Assembly: GCF_000972785.3 (NCBI RefSeq)
Contig: NZ_CP011253.3
Span: forward strand, 3,348,001 to 3,412,000
Origin: Pandoraea oxalativorans
Lineage (GTDB): Bacteria; Pseudomonadota; Gammaproteobacteria; Burkholderiales; Burkholderiaceae
Direction: 5' to 3'
Length of the DNA: 64,000 nt
Shown here in pieces: positions 19,892-28,933 of the stretch. The position numbers were made by a program, and so were the translations under genes. Every line of letters starts with the position of its first letter. Within the stretch, counting starts at the first letter, position 1. The notes under the pieces were generated by a model, which made no database searches, had not been told where the DNA came from, and saw only the letters and a program-made list of their open reading frames with translations.

Positions 19892-19907
19892 CGGTCGCCG
19901 TATACCC
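19883..19907 (+). promoter_or_regulatory. inverted-repeat operator overlapping the TetR promoter
   Basis: The arms GGGTATA (19883-19889) and TATACCC (19901-19907) are perfectly inverted with an 11-base centre and cover the -10 box. The site is placed as expected for autorepression by the TetR-family protein encoded next. Confidence 0.55.
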
Positions 19908-19977
19908 AATACTCAATTCATAAACGCAAGCGGAGAACCTCCTTCGCCGAGCTTGCCGCTAACCGGGGCCGACAGAC

Positions 19978-20646
19978 ATGGAAGCAAAGCCGCCACGCCG
20001 AACCCGCGAACGAATTCTCGAAGTGTCCCTGCGACTCTTCAATGAAATCGGCGAACCGAACGTCACCACCACCACGATTGCCGAGGAGATGAAGATCAGC
20101 CCGGGCAATCTGTACTATCACTTCCGCAACAAAGACGACATCATCAACAGCATCTTTGCGCAGTTCGAGCAGGAAATCGAACGTCGCCTGCGGCTGCCCG
20201 ATGATCACAAACCCACGCTCGACGAAGTCTGGACGTATCTGCAATACATGTCCGAGTTTCTGTGGCGTTTCCGTTTCCTCTATCGCGATCTCAACGATCT
20301 GCTCGCGCGAAACCGCACATTGGAGACGCACTTCAAGCAGATCATCGGCCACAAGAAGCGTTTCGCGCGCGAGATGTGCGACCTGCTCGTGGCCGACGGC
20401 GAAATGGAAATCACGCCGGAGCAGATCGAGATCGTGACCACCAACATGGTGGTGTTGTCCACGTACTGGTTGTCCTATCAATTCGTGATGAACCCGCGCA
20501 AGTACAACGATCCCGAAGAAATCGGCGCAGGGCTGCATCAATCGAGCTATCACATCCTTTCGCAGATGGCGCCCTACCTCAAGGGCAAGTCGCGCGAGCT
20601 GTATGACAAGATGGCCCGGGAATCATCGTCCAAGGGAGTTCAGTAA
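19978..20646 (+). CDS. TetR/AcrR family transcriptional regulator
   Basis: 222 residues. The N-terminal helix-turn-helix is RTRERILEVSLRLFNEIGEP through TTIAEEMKISPGNLYYHFRN. The long C-terminal part (NDLLARNRTLETHF...) matches the TetR subgroup with a C-terminal domain seen in proteobacterial fatty-acid or phospholipid regulators. An inverted repeat on its own -10 box suggests autorepression. The LOG gene follows after three bases and is likely co-transcribed. Confidence 0.88.
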   Translation: MEAKPPRRTRERILEVSLRLFNEIGEPNVTTTTIAEEMKISPGNLYYHFRNKDDIINSIFAQFEQEIERRLRLPDDHKPTLDEVWTYLQYMSEFLWRFRFLYRDLNDLLARNRTLETHFKQIIGHKKRFAREMCDLLVADGEMEITPEQIEIVTTNMVVLSTYWLSYQFVMNPRKYNDPEEIGAGLHQSSYHILSQMAPYLKGKSRELYDKMARESSSKGVQ

Positions 20647-20649
20647 GGC

Positions 20650-21246
20650 ATGTCGTCGGAAGTCGAATCCATTTGCATCTACTGCGGGGCCGCGACCGGC
20701 GCTCGCCCCGAGTACGCAGACGCGGCCCGTGATCTGGGTCGTCGCATGGCACAAGCGGGCATCCGCCTCGTGTACGGCGGTGGCAAGGTCGGTCTGATGG
20801 GCATCATTGCCGACGCTGTGCTCGGGCATGGCGGCGAGGCCATCGGCATCATTCCGAAGGCATTGATGGAAAAGGAAGTCGGCCATACCGGGCTGACGGA
20901 ATTGCATGTCGTCGAGAACATGCACCAGCGCAAGCAGATGATGGCCGACCTCTCGGACGCCTTCATCGCCATGCCCGGCGGTATCGGTACGTGCGAAGAG
21001 CTGTTCGAAGTTTTCACGTGGCTGCAAATCGGCTACCACGCGAAACCGATCGGCTTGCTCAATGTCGAGAACTACTACGATCCGCTGCTGGTGTTTCTCA
21101 AGTCGATGGTGACGGAGCAGTTCCTCAAGGCGCCGCAACTCGATCAGTTGCAGATCGCCGCATCGCCGGAATCGTTGCTGGAGACGATGCGTCACTTCAA
21201 GCCGTCGCAGGTCGATCGCTGGGCGCATCAACGCACGCAGATCTAA
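20650..21246 (+). CDS. LOG family protein (TIGR00730)
   Basis: 198 residues with the two LOG signatures: YGGGKVGLMGIIADAVL and MPGGIGTCEELFEVFTW (PGGxGTxxE). Proteins of this family hydrolyse cytokinin or other nucleoside 5'-monophosphates at the N-glycosidic bond (PpnN/LOG-type). It directly follows the TetR gene and probably depends on the same regulated promoter. The physiological nucleotide is unknown. Confidence 0.9.
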   Translation: MSSEVESICIYCGAATGARPEYADAARDLGRRMAQAGIRLVYGGGKVGLMGIIADAVLGHGGEAIGIIPKALMEKEVGHTGLTELHVVENMHQRKQMMADLSDAFIAMPGGIGTCEELFEVFTWLQIGYHAKPIGLLNVENYYDPLLVFLKSMVTEQFLKAPQLDQLQIAASPESLLETMRHFKPSQVDRWAHQRTQI

Positions 21247-21544
21247 GCCGTCGCGTCACTGTCTTTCGCTACATCGCTGCGCGGCATGGCCGTCGCGCAG
21301 CACACCGTCTCCCCGTCCCCCCATCTCCCCCCCCCGCTCCTAACCCAGCCTAGCGCCCCAAGCAGAGATCGGCCGCGCCTACGACGCTGTGCTTTTGGCT
21401 GTCAGGCGATCTCGTCCCCCGACAGACGGCGTGATTGAACTCTCGACGTCTGCGACACTCAGACATCCGTTGAATGCGGACCTTTGCTTGCACACCCGCC
21501 CTTCTGCCCGCCTGGGTCAACACCATCCGACGAGCAACCTACCC
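21247..21544. other. non-coding interval between LOG and DUF2062 genes
   Basis: Roughly 300 bases. A hairpin GCTGCGCGGCATGGCCGTCGCGCAGC is near 21278-21303 and could terminate the TetR-LOG unit. A run of nine C bases lies near 21330. No gene is visible. Confidence 0.35.
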
Positions 21545-22117
21545 ATGATGTTAAAGATGCTCCGCCCGATGCGGCTGCTGCGATCCCGTTGGCTGCGTCC
21601 GCATGCGGGCCTGCTGTTGCGCCGCAGCCTATGGCAAGCCACGCCGCGTGGCGTGGCCATCGGACTGGCGTGCGGTGTCTTTTTCGGGTTTCTGATTCCG
21701 GTGGCGCAAATGCCGGTGGCGATTCTCGTTGCAGCCCTGCTGCGCGGGAATCTGTTTCTGGCGACGATGGGCACGCTGATTACCAACCCGCTCACGGTGC
21801 CGTTCGTCTACTTCGGGGCGCATCATGTCGGCCGCTGGATGCTCGACTGGTCCCCCAAGGCAGAGATCGAAGCGGGCGTCGCGGCAGCAACGCAGGCCGG
21901 TGAGAGCTTCTGGACGCAATTATTGAATTTCGACTTCGGCACCGCGACGTTGCATCTCGGTACCGGTCTGGCTGCTTTTGCCGTCGCGGGCGCTGCGCTG
22001 GCGTATGTCATCGGCTTCCTCTCGATCCGGTGGTACCAGCAACGTCAACCGGCAACACCGGTGGCTTCGCCCGCCTCGGCAGCCGCAGCAGCGGTGAGAA
22101 ACCCGCCGCGCGGCTGA
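21545..22117 (+). CDS. DUF2062 family membrane protein
   Basis: 190 residues from the double ATG at 21545. The DUF2062 core reads QATPRGVAIGLACGVFFGFL, QMPVAILVAALLRGNL and GTLITNPLTVPFVYFGAH, where 'TNPLT' and the short hydrophobic loop are hallmarks. Three to four transmembrane segments end with one at about 150-172. Function is unknown. The open frame continues upstream to 21389 without DUF2062 content. Confidence 0.82.
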   Translation: MMLKMLRPMRLLRSRWLRPHAGLLLRRSLWQATPRGVAIGLACGVFFGFLIPVAQMPVAILVAALLRGNLFLATMGTLITNPLTVPFVYFGAHHVGRWMLDWSPKAEIEAGVAAATQAGESFWTQLLNFDFGTATLHLGTGLAAFAVAGAALAYVIGFLSIRWYQQRQPATPVASPASAAAAAVRNPPRG

Positions 22118-22148
22118 CTGCACGTCCCTCCACCTCAGCAGATCGGAA

Positions 22149-22769
22149 TCAGAACGACGAGCCCGGCTCCTTAAGGAAAGCGATTTCCTCCGGCGTCGAG
22201 TGGCGTCCCAACGCCGCATTACGGTGTGGATATCGACCGAATCGCTCGATGATGACGGCGTGCCTGCGCGCGTAATCGAGGTTGTCGACGAGGCCCGACG
22301 TTTGCGCCAGTTGCTCGTATAGCGCCAGCGACATGTGCTGGCTTTCGAGCGATTCGTCGTGTTCGAACGGCAGATAGACGAACACGCGATGCTGCGCGGT
22401 CGGCAGCCGCCGATCGTCGCCCGCCTCCACGAGACGGCGCGCCACCGCGAGCGCTTGCGCGTCGCCCGCGAACGCTTCGCCACGATGCCGGAACAAGTTG
22501 CGCGAGAACTGATCGAGCACCACGATCAGCGCACAAGCGCCGAGCGGCGTCTGCGCCCAATCGCTCAATTCCCCGGCAACCGCCTGCGCGTGAATCTCAC
22601 CGAAGCGGGTGCGGATCTCCTCGTCAAAGGCCTCCGATTTACGGAACCACTCGGGACGTGCCATCCCATAGACCTCGGCGTCAGGCGCACCGAACCAGAA
22701 GTCGAGCACCGCCTGCCAGGGTTGCAACGGTTGGGTTTGCGAAAGCATGTCTGCTGCCGGGGTCGCCAT
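22149..22769 (-). CDS. DUF924 family protein (YPO1472-like)
   Basis: 206 residues, soluble. The family signatures are VLDFWFGAP near the N-terminus, WFRKSEAFDEEIRTRFG, ALIVVLDQFSRNLFRHRGEAF and YLPFEHDESLESQ. The fold is an all-helical TPR-like bundle; activity is unknown. It lies just downstream of the AlaX gene on the same strand, with a gap of under 50 bases, and may be co-transcribed. Confidence 0.88.
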   Translation of the reverse strand: MATPAADMLSQTQPLQPWQAVLDFWFGAPDAEVYGMARPEWFRKSEAFDEEIRTRFGEIHAQAVAGELSDWAQTPLGACALIVVLDQFSRNLFRHRGEAFAGDAQALAVARRLVEAGDDRRLPTAQHRVFVYLPFEHDESLESQHMSLALYEQLAQTSGLVDNLDYARRHAVIIERFGRYPHRNAALGRHSTPEEIAFLKEPGSSF

Positions 22770-22815
22770 CGAGAATCCTGAGGTGAGCGTTGGGAGATCG
22801 CCGATGATGCCAGAC

Positions 22816-23547
22816 TCAGGCGAATGCCAACACCACCCGCCGGGTGCGCGACGTCTTCTTCTCGATCTTCGACACGCGCAATGCGCCGATCTCCGCCGTG
22901 TTGCCCACGTGTGTGCCGCCGCAAGGCTGCAAGTCGATGCCTTCGATGCGCACGAGTCGCACGCGTCCCAACCCGACCGGCGGCTTCACGCTCATGGTCC
23001 GCACAAGTTCCGGGCGTTCCGCCATCTCTTCGTCGCTGATGCTGTCGATCGCGACCGGGCGTGCCGCCGCCACGAGCGCCGCCAATCCGGCCTCCACCGT
23101 CTCGCGCTCAATCGGTTCGTTCGTGACGAAGTCGAGCCGTGCGTATTCCGTGGTGATGCTGCATCCATCGACCGGGTGAGGCAGCACCGCGCACATCAGG
23201 TGCGACGCGGTATGAAACCTCATGTGGCGGAAGCGTCGCTCCCAGTCGATTTCCGCCTGAACGACATCGCCGACCGACAGTCCGGCCAGTACGTGGCTCT
23301 GCCCTTCGGCGGGTACGTGCACGGCATCGTCGGGCGTCGCGCCTTCGTGCTTCGACTTGCGGGTGTCGGCGATGGTCAGGCGCGTACCGTCGGCAAGCAC
23401 GAATGCGCCGGCGTCACCGGCTTGCCCGCCACCGAGCGGATAGAAGACGGTGCGATCGAGCATGATGCCCGTCTCGTCGATATGCGTGATGCGCGCCTCG
23501 CATTGGCGCAGATAGGCGTCTTGTCGGAACAGCGCTTCGGTTGTCAT
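22816..23547 (-). CDS. alanyl-tRNA editing protein (AlaX type)
   Basis: 243 residues. It is a free-standing homologue of the AlaRS editing domain and hydrolyses Ser-tRNA(Ala) or Gly-tRNA(Ala). The zinc site is complete: HTASH (His112, His116) and CGGTH (Cys209, His213). The N-terminal barrel GIMLDRTVFYPLGGGQAGD is present, making it an AlaX-M/type II-like protein. Confidence 0.93.
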   Translation of the reverse strand: MTTEALFRQDAYLRQCEARITHIDETGIMLDRTVFYPLGGGQAGDAGAFVLADGTRLTIADTRKSKHEGATPDDAVHVPAEGQSHVLAGLSVGDVVQAEIDWERRFRHMRFHTASHLMCAVLPHPVDGCSITTEYARLDFVTNEPIERETVEAGLAALVAAARPVAIDSISDEEMAERPELVRTMSVKPPVGLGRVRLVRIEGIDLQPCGGTHVGNTAEIGALRVSKIEKKTSRTRRVVLAFA

Positions 23548-23858
23548 GCGGCCTCCTGTGGGAACGGGACATGTTCGCGCGACTCCTCACTGCTGGCAAG
23601 ACACAATCCCGTGCGCCAACGCCGGTACGGTCATGCCCCAAGACAGCCATCCTGCGCCATACGGCAGTTCCCCGTGCTTGTCCCAACGCAGCCGATTTTG
23701 GTCCATGACCAGCGTGACCTCATAGGCTGCGCCCCAACCCGACGCCTCGCTTGCGACTTCTCGACATCGATTGTCGCGGGACAACAGCCCGCCGCTTTGG
23801 CCCGCCGCATATTACGGACGATCGCAATGACGTGATCGCATTTGAAAGGAACGACGCC
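23548..23858. other. intergenic region between AlaX and the chaperone-like gene
   Basis: About 310 bases between divergent genes. A minus-strand frame at 23587-23784 reads 65 residues, including WGAAYEVTLVMDQNRLRWDK, but opens with TTG, has no ribosome site and matches no family I recognise. It could be a gene remnant; promoters for both flanking genes are expected here. Confidence 0.3.
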
Positions 23859-24332
23859 ATGACGAGACTCCCTCTTGCCCGTCCACGGGCCCCCTCTCCC
23901 GATGCGGCCGCTCATCATCGGGCTCACGCCCTGTCGGCCTCCGCCCCCGTCTCCCACATCAGCGGCGCGTTGGATGCGCAGGCGCTCGCGCATGCGTATG
24001 CCCTATACGCCTCGAACGATCTGGAAGGGGCCGCACGCGCGTTCGCCGCGATTTGCCGCGCGCTCCCCGATCACACCGCCGCGTACAAGGCATTCGGCTA
24101 TGTGCTTTGCCAGCTCGGCGATTTCGAACAGGCGATTGCGCCACTGATGGTCGCGATCTCCCGTGAATACGGCAATCCGGAACCGATCTACTTCGCGGCG
24201 ATCTGCATGCAACGCACGGGAGATACCAAAACCGCACGAGAGATGGCGTCCGACGCGCTGGACATGGCCCGCTGCACCCACGACAACACCGACCTGCGCG
24301 CGCGTTTGACGCGTCTGCTGGACGCCCTCTGA
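23859..24332 (+). CDS. TPR protein resembling class II type III secretion chaperones (LcrH/SycD-like)
   Basis: 157 residues from ATG 23859 with AAAGGA upstream. About three tetratricopeptide repeats occupy residues 40-140 (AYALYASNDLEGAARAFAAI, AYKAFGYVLCQLGDFEQAIA, IYFAAICMQRTGDTKTAREM). The size, the three-TPR layout and the '...CQLGDFEQAI' wording fit LcrH/SycD/IpgC chaperones that hold hydrophobic translocators. The next gene encodes a protein with hydrophobic segments, as a client would. No secretion apparatus is in the window, so this is inference. Confidence 0.6.
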   Translation: MTRLPLARPRAPSPDAAAHHRAHALSASAPVSHISGALDAQALAHAYALYASNDLEGAARAFAAICRALPDHTAAYKAFGYVLCQLGDFEQAIAPLMVAISREYGNPEPIYFAAICMQRTGDTKTAREMASDALDMARCTHDNTDLRARLTRLLDAL

Positions 24333-24372
24333 TTCCCAATTCTTTCAACTACGCTCAAGCCCCCTTAAGTCA

Positions 24373-25217
24373 ATGCCAAGTACACAAACGAGCACACACT
24401 TCACTCACGCCAACGCTGTGAACACCTACGCCGGTGGCATGCCCTTGCCTGACGATGACAACGCCGCCGTGCGAAACGACGCGGCAAAGGCACTTAAACG
24501 CCTTTCCGAAATTTCGAGTTCATTGAGTGAGATGGCGCCGTCGCCGCCCACGGTCGGTCGCTTTACCGCGTTGATGCACCACGTCGGTAACGCCGCACTG
24601 AGTATCAGTGCGCTGGGTGCCGCCAGTCTGAATACGGTGAAGGAAACGTACGAGAGCAGCACGCTATCCAGCGCGCACAAGATTACGTTGAGTACTGCCG
24701 CCCTCGCGTCCTTGTCGAGCGTGATGGTCTGGCGGTGGCCGTCGGCAAGTACTGCAATCCCGCGTCGACGACGTCGCAGATCATGAATACGGCATGGTTC
24801 GCATCTGCCGGAAAGCTCCTCGGTTCGGAGCATATCGAGACCTACGGCGGAAAATATCAGACGGCGCTGCTTGGCACGTCCATGATCCTGTTCTTCAATC
24901 AGGCAGGTCAGATCGCAGGCCAGCACGACGCGCAGCACGAACACGACGCCGCCGTCACGCCGAACTCGTTGGACCTGCCCGCGCCGTCCGCCTCACCGCA
25001 GAGCCGCGCACAGGAATTCGACGCGCTGCAAAGCTGCATCGGTCTTGTCGCCACGGCTTACCGCGCCTTCGGGGACGTTGCGACGACAGCGGTCATCGAC
25101 TGGATGAGTGCGAGAGAAGCGAAACGCAACATGGATGTGGTCGAGCGCCACCTGAACTACGAAGACCCGTTCGGGACCGAGGGGAAGTTCAGGCTTGGGG
25201 ATGCCGACACGGCTTAA
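24373..25217 (+). pseudogene. hydrophobic protein of unknown function, split by a -1 frameshift; possible chaperone client
   Basis: Two frames abut. The first, from ATG 24373, encodes an N-terminal part with a hydrophobic stretch near ALSISALGAASLN and fails after ALASLSSVMV. The second covers 24,735-25,217 (VAVGKYCNPASTTSQIMNTA through HLNYEDPFGTEGKF). Adding one base in the GG at about 24726-24727 joins them into one protein of about 280 residues whose joint is itself a hydrophobic segment (ALASLSSVMGLAVAVG). A second hydrophobic segment is YQTALLGTSMILFFNQAG. No family recognised. The preceding chaperone-like gene suggests a secreted or membrane-inserting client. Confidence 0.6.
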
Positions 25218-25221
25218 CACG

Positions 25222-25258
25222 TCCTGCCCCGTCCTAACCCGTCTTAACCCGCCTTATT
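25222..25258 (+). repeat. short tandem repeat, about 10-bp unit, 3-4 copies
   Basis: Imperfect units CCCGTCCTAA, CCCGTCTTAA and CCCGCCTTAT follow one another, with a weaker copy before them. The array lies between two convergent genes and includes the stop codon of the globin gene on the other strand. Confidence 0.6.
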
Positions 25259-25699
25259 CCGCATCCAGTCGGCCGTGCCGTAAAACGCCTGCATCAGGCG
25301 TTCCTGCAGCGTGCCTTCCACGTGGATGTCCTGCATGGCGAGCGCCATGCAGCGCAGCCACTGGTCGCGCTCGCTCGATGCGATCGGGAACGGCAGGTGG
25401 CGCGCGCGAAGCATCGGGTGGCCGAATCGCTCGATGTAATGGTTCGGCCCGCCCAGCCAACCGCACAGGAACCAGAAGAGCTTGTCGCGTGAGCCGTCGA
25501 GCGACGCCGGATGCATCGCGCGAATGCCCGCAAACTCGGGTTCAAGGTCCATCAGGTCGTAAAAACGGTCGACGAGTTCGCGCACGCGCGCCTCGCCGCC
25601 GAGCAGGGAAAAGGCCGTCGGCTGTGCCTGCGTGTCTTGCGCTTCGTCGTCTGCCGCAGCAGCCTGACGGATGTTTTCGGAGGAGTTTTCGGTCGTCAT
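25244..25699 (-). CDS. group II truncated haemoglobin
   Basis: 151 residues. After a 45-residue polar tail comes the 2/2 globin fold: AFSLLGGEARVRELVDRFYDLM, AGIRAMHP, LFWFLCGWLGGPNHYIERFGHPML with the proximal His in the RFGHP segment, and RHLPFPIASSERDQWLRCM with the Trp G8 typical of group II. It probably binds O2 or NO. The start at 25699 is chosen over the much longer Arg-rich frame to 25963, which has no globin content. Confidence 0.9.
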   Translation of the reverse strand: MTTENSSENIRQAAAADDEAQDTQAQPTAFSLLGGEARVRELVDRFYDLMDLEPEFAGIRAMHPASLDGSRDKLFWFLCGWLGGPNHYIERFGHPMLRARHLPFPIASSERDQWLRCMALAMQDIHVEGTLQERLMQAFYGTADWMRNKAG

Positions 25700-25800
25700 G
25701 GGCGATATTGTGCCCGAGGCCCAACGCGTCTGCCACGCACGGCGTCTCGAAAAACGGCGGGGTGTGCGCGTGGCCCATGACCGCCCCCAACAACCAGTCG

Positions 25801-28350
25801 TCACACGTCGCGTAACGTGCGCACGGCCGACTGACGCAACACCGCACGCAAACCGCTCCAGCCACCCATCAGCGCGCACAGGACACCCGCACCGATCCCG
25901 AGCACCGGCAGCCACGGATTGAACGTCAGCGCGAACTCGAAGACGTAGCGCGCCAATGCCCACCCCAACGCGCCCGCCCCCAGCGCGGCGAGCAGCCCGG
26001 CCAGCGCACCGACCGTCACCAGCTCCGCCAGATGGACGTCGCGCAACTGTCGCGACGACGCCCCCAGCGCCCGCAAAATGCCACTCTCGCGCATGCGTTC
26101 GTCACGCGTACCGGCAAGCGCGGCGTACAGCACCAGCACCCCGGCTGCGAGCGTGAAGAGGAAGAGCGCCTGCACGGCGTTGATCACCTGCGACAGAATC
26201 TGCTGAATCTGCGCAAGCAACGCGCCCGTATCGATCACGGTGACATTGGGGAACTGACGCACCAACGTGTCCGCGACGCTCTGCTGATTCGGCGCCAGAT
26301 GGAACGACGTAATCCACGTCATCGGAAAATCGCGCAGCGCGGCGGGTGGCATCACCACAAAGAAGTTCACGCGCATCGATCCCCAGTCGAGCTTGCGCAA
26401 GCTTGTGATCGGCGCGTCGATGGTCTGCCCCGTCACTTCGAATCGCAGCACATCGCCAAGCTTCAGGCCGAGCGTCTTCGCGATGCCCTCTTCCATCGAG
26501 ATCTGCGGCTTGTCGGTATCCCCATACCACTGGCCCGCCGTCACACGGTTCCCGTCGGGCAACGCCGACGTGTACGACAGATTGAATTCGCGCTCGGCAA
26601 GGCGACGCGCGCGCTCCTCGGAGTAGCTTTCACCCGTCACCGGCTTGTCGTTGATGGCCGTCAGTCGAGCGCGGATCATCGGCGAGAGCTGCACGTCCGG
26701 CAGACCGGCCGCGTGAAGTTGTGTGAGCACCGGCGCGTCCTGCCCCGGCTGAATGTCGATGACAAAACGGTTCGGTGCGTCCGGCGGGCTCGAATGCTGC
26801 CAACCCGCGACCAGATCGTTGCGCGTCACAGCCAACAGAAGCAGCGCCATCAATCCCAGCCCCAACGCCACCACCTGCAAGGCGCTGCCGAGACCACGGC
26901 GACGTAACCCCGCCACCGCATACCGCCAGCCGATGCCCCCCATCGCGCCACCAGTCGCCCCGGTACTCCGCGCCCAAGCCGCAAGACCGCGAATCGCCAG
27001 CCAGGCCAGCACGCCGAACACGATTGCGCCGACGACGAACCCACCGGCCACCATCGCACCCAGACGCAGGTCGCGCGCCGCGAACAGCAGCAGCGCGCCG
27101 AACGCCAGCGCGCTTGCACCGTACGCGAGCCATCCCTGACGGCGCGCTCCACCCACCACGTCGCGACGCAGCACATGTAGCGGGGCGACCTCCGAGAGCG
27201 GCAACAGCGGCGGCAGCGCAAAACCCAGCAGCATCACCAGCGCGCTTGCGAGACCGAACGCAGCGGGTCGCCACGTCGGCGCAGGCAACCCCGCCGGAAT
27301 CACGTCGCCGAGTTGCGCCAGCAGCACCCAGTGCGCTGCGTAACCGAGCGCGACGCCCAGCACGCCGCCGATCAGACCGAGACCGACGAATTCGAGTGTC
27401 ACCATGCCACGCAAGGCGCGGCGCGGCAGGCCCAGACAGCGCATGACGGCGCAGGCGTCGAGATGGCGCTCGCTGTACCGGCGCGACGCAATGCCCACGG
27501 CCACCGCCGCGAGCACAGCCGCGAGCAGCGCCACGAGCGAGAGGAAACGTTCGGCGCGATCGAGCGTTTGCCGCACCTGCGGCTGCCCGTCTTCCAGTGA
27601 TTCGAGGTGAACGCCCCGCGCCTGCTCCGCCGCCGGGCGCGCCCAGGCAGTGAACTTGCCGACCTGCGTGTCGGTGCCCGCCACCAGCAGACGGTAGGTG
27701 ATGCGGCTGCCGAACTGCACGAGGCCGGTCGATGGCAATTCGTCGAAGCGCATCATCACGCGCGGTGCCAGCGAGCCGAAGCCGTAGCCCCGATCCATCT
27801 CGCGAGTAATCACGGCGGCGATGCGCACCGTGCGGTTGCCCACGCGGATCGACTCGCCGGGTTTGACGTGCAGCGCGTCGAGCAGCGCGGCATCGACCCA
27901 GACCGTCCCCGGCGCGGGAATGCCGTCGGCGGGGGCGTCCGGTGTATTGGCCCCGGCGTCGGGGGCCACGCGCACGCGGCCCCGCAACGGATAACCGTCG
28001 CTCACCGCCTTGAGCGACGAGAGACGACTCGCGGCCGTCTGCCCGTTCTCTCCCGTCGCGCTGGCCATGCTGGGGAAATTGGCGATGACGGCCGTCGACA
28101 ACCCATCGGCCTGCGCCTGGCGGGTGAATTCGGGTGCCAGCGGAGCGTCGCTGCGAATGACGAGATCGGCGGCGAGCATCTGGCGCGCGTCGCGCTCAAG
28201 CCCGCCCTGCATCCGATCGGAGAGAAAACCTACGCTGGAGAGTGCGCCGACCGCCAGCAACAAGGCCACGAGAAGCAGATGCAACTCGCCCGCGCGCCAA
28301 TCGCGCAGGAACATCCGCCAGGCCTGGCGGGCAACTTCAGTGAACCCCAT
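25801..28350 (-). CDS. ABC transporter permease, FtsX-like (YbbP type)
   Basis: 849 residues with the YbbP layout: an N-terminal transmembrane helix (about 25-45), a large periplasmic domain, a three-helix FtsX domain (about 265-385), a short membrane pair (about 410-465), a second large periplasmic domain (about 500-700) and a final FtsX domain (about 710-840). Such MacB/LolE-superfamily permeases work as mechanotransmitters with an ATPase and do not move a substrate through a channel. No YbbA-type ATPase gene is adjacent. It overlaps the upstream DUF4126 gene by 14 bases, so the two are co-translated. Confidence 0.88.
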   Translation of the reverse strand: MGFTEVARQAWRMFLRDWRAGELHLLLVALLLAVGALSSVGFLSDRMQGGLERDARQMLAADLVIRSDAPLAPEFTRQAQADGLSTAVIANFPSMASATGENGQTAASRLSSLKAVSDGYPLRGRVRVAPDAGANTPDAPADGIPAPGTVWVDAALLDALHVKPGESIRVGNRTVRIAAVITREMDRGYGFGSLAPRVMMRFDELPSTGLVQFGSRITYRLLVAGTDTQVGKFTAWARPAAEQARGVHLESLEDGQPQVRQTLDRAERFLSLVALLAAVLAAVAVGIASRRYSERHLDACAVMRCLGLPRRALRGMVTLEFVGLGLIGGVLGVALGYAAHWVLLAQLGDVIPAGLPAPTWRPAAFGLASALVMLLGFALPPLLPLSEVAPLHVLRRDVVGGARRQGWLAYGASALAFGALLLFAARDLRLGAMVAGGFVVGAIVFGVLAWLAIRGLAAWARSTGATGGAMGGIGWRYAVAGLRRRGLGSALQVVALGLGLMALLLLAVTRNDLVAGWQHSSPPDAPNRFVIDIQPGQDAPVLTQLHAAGLPDVQLSPMIRARLTAINDKPVTGESYSEERARRLAEREFNLSYTSALPDGNRVTAGQWYGDTDKPQISMEEGIAKTLGLKLGDVLRFEVTGQTIDAPITSLRKLDWGSMRVNFFVVMPPAALRDFPMTWITSFHLAPNQQSVADTLVRQFPNVTVIDTGALLAQIQQILSQVINAVQALFLFTLAAGVLVLYAALAGTRDERMRESGILRALGASSRQLRDVHLAELVTVGALAGLLAALGAGALGWALARYVFEFALTFNPWLPVLGIGAGVLCALMGGWSGLRAVLRQSAVRTLRDV

Positions 28351-28933
28351 CGTTCCTCAATCCTTTGACCCGCGCCAGCAACGAGCGCCAACCGCGCCAG
28401 ACGCGCGGCAACCACCACCAAGCCAACACGACGAACAGCAACAACATCAGGAGAAAAACGGCGGGAAGGAAAAACGCCAGCGCCAGTCCGCCCACCGTGG
28501 AGACATCTTCGCCGGCTGAGGCCGCGACATTCGAGAAAGGTTCCGGCGACGTATTGATCAGCGCGCGGCTGCCCGCCTTGGCCAGATGCGCCGTGCCTGC
28601 TAACGCCCCGCCCGCCAGTCCGGCCAGCACGGTCACGGCCGGATCGGTCTGACCCAGCGCCGCCGCGCCCAGCACGATCCCCGCCGGAATCCGGATGAAA
28701 GTGTGCACGGCGTCCCACGCGCTGTCGACAAAGGGGATCTTGTCCGCGAAGAACTCGATGGCGGCCAGCACGCCCGCCGTAGCGATCACCCACGTCGACG
28801 CCAGCACGGCGAGCGTAGGCGGCAAGTGCAGCCACCCGAAACGCGCCGCCAGCCCCGCGCAGAACACCGTCAGGTACAACCGCAGGCCGCTGCCCCAGGA
28901 CAGCCCTGCGCCGAGCGCAATCGATTCAAGCAT
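28337..28933 (-). CDS. DUF4126 family membrane protein
   Basis: 198 residues. The start at 28933 (MLESIALGAGLSWGSGLRLY) matches the family opening. Four to five hydrophobic segments include two Gly/Ala-rich ones (IRIPAGIVLGAAALG, VLAGLAGGALAGTAHL) and a strong C-terminal helix with many Leu and Phe. Function unknown. The 3' end overlaps the YbbP-like permease gene by 14 bases, suggesting a shared task in the envelope. Confidence 0.82.
   Translation of the reverse strand: MLESIALGAGLSWGSGLRLYLTVFCAGLAARFGWLHLPPTLAVLASTWVIATAGVLAAIEFFADKIPFVDSAWDAVHTFIRIPAGIVLGAAALGQTDPAVTVLAGLAGGALAGTAHLAKAGSRALINTSPEPFSNVAASAGEDVSTVGGLALAFFLPAVFLLMLLLFVVLAWWWLPRVWRGWRSLLARVKGLRNDGVH

Noticed and set aside
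21247..21400. CRISPR-like or repeat array in the LOG-DUF2062 gap
   Set aside because: Only a C-run and one hairpin; no regularly spaced repeats. No CRISPR array was seen anywhere in the window.
23587..23784. 65-codon minus-strand frame upstream of the chaperone-like gene
   Set aside because: TTG start, no ribosome site, no recognisable family; the protein-like stretch may be a remnant but cannot be supported as a gene.
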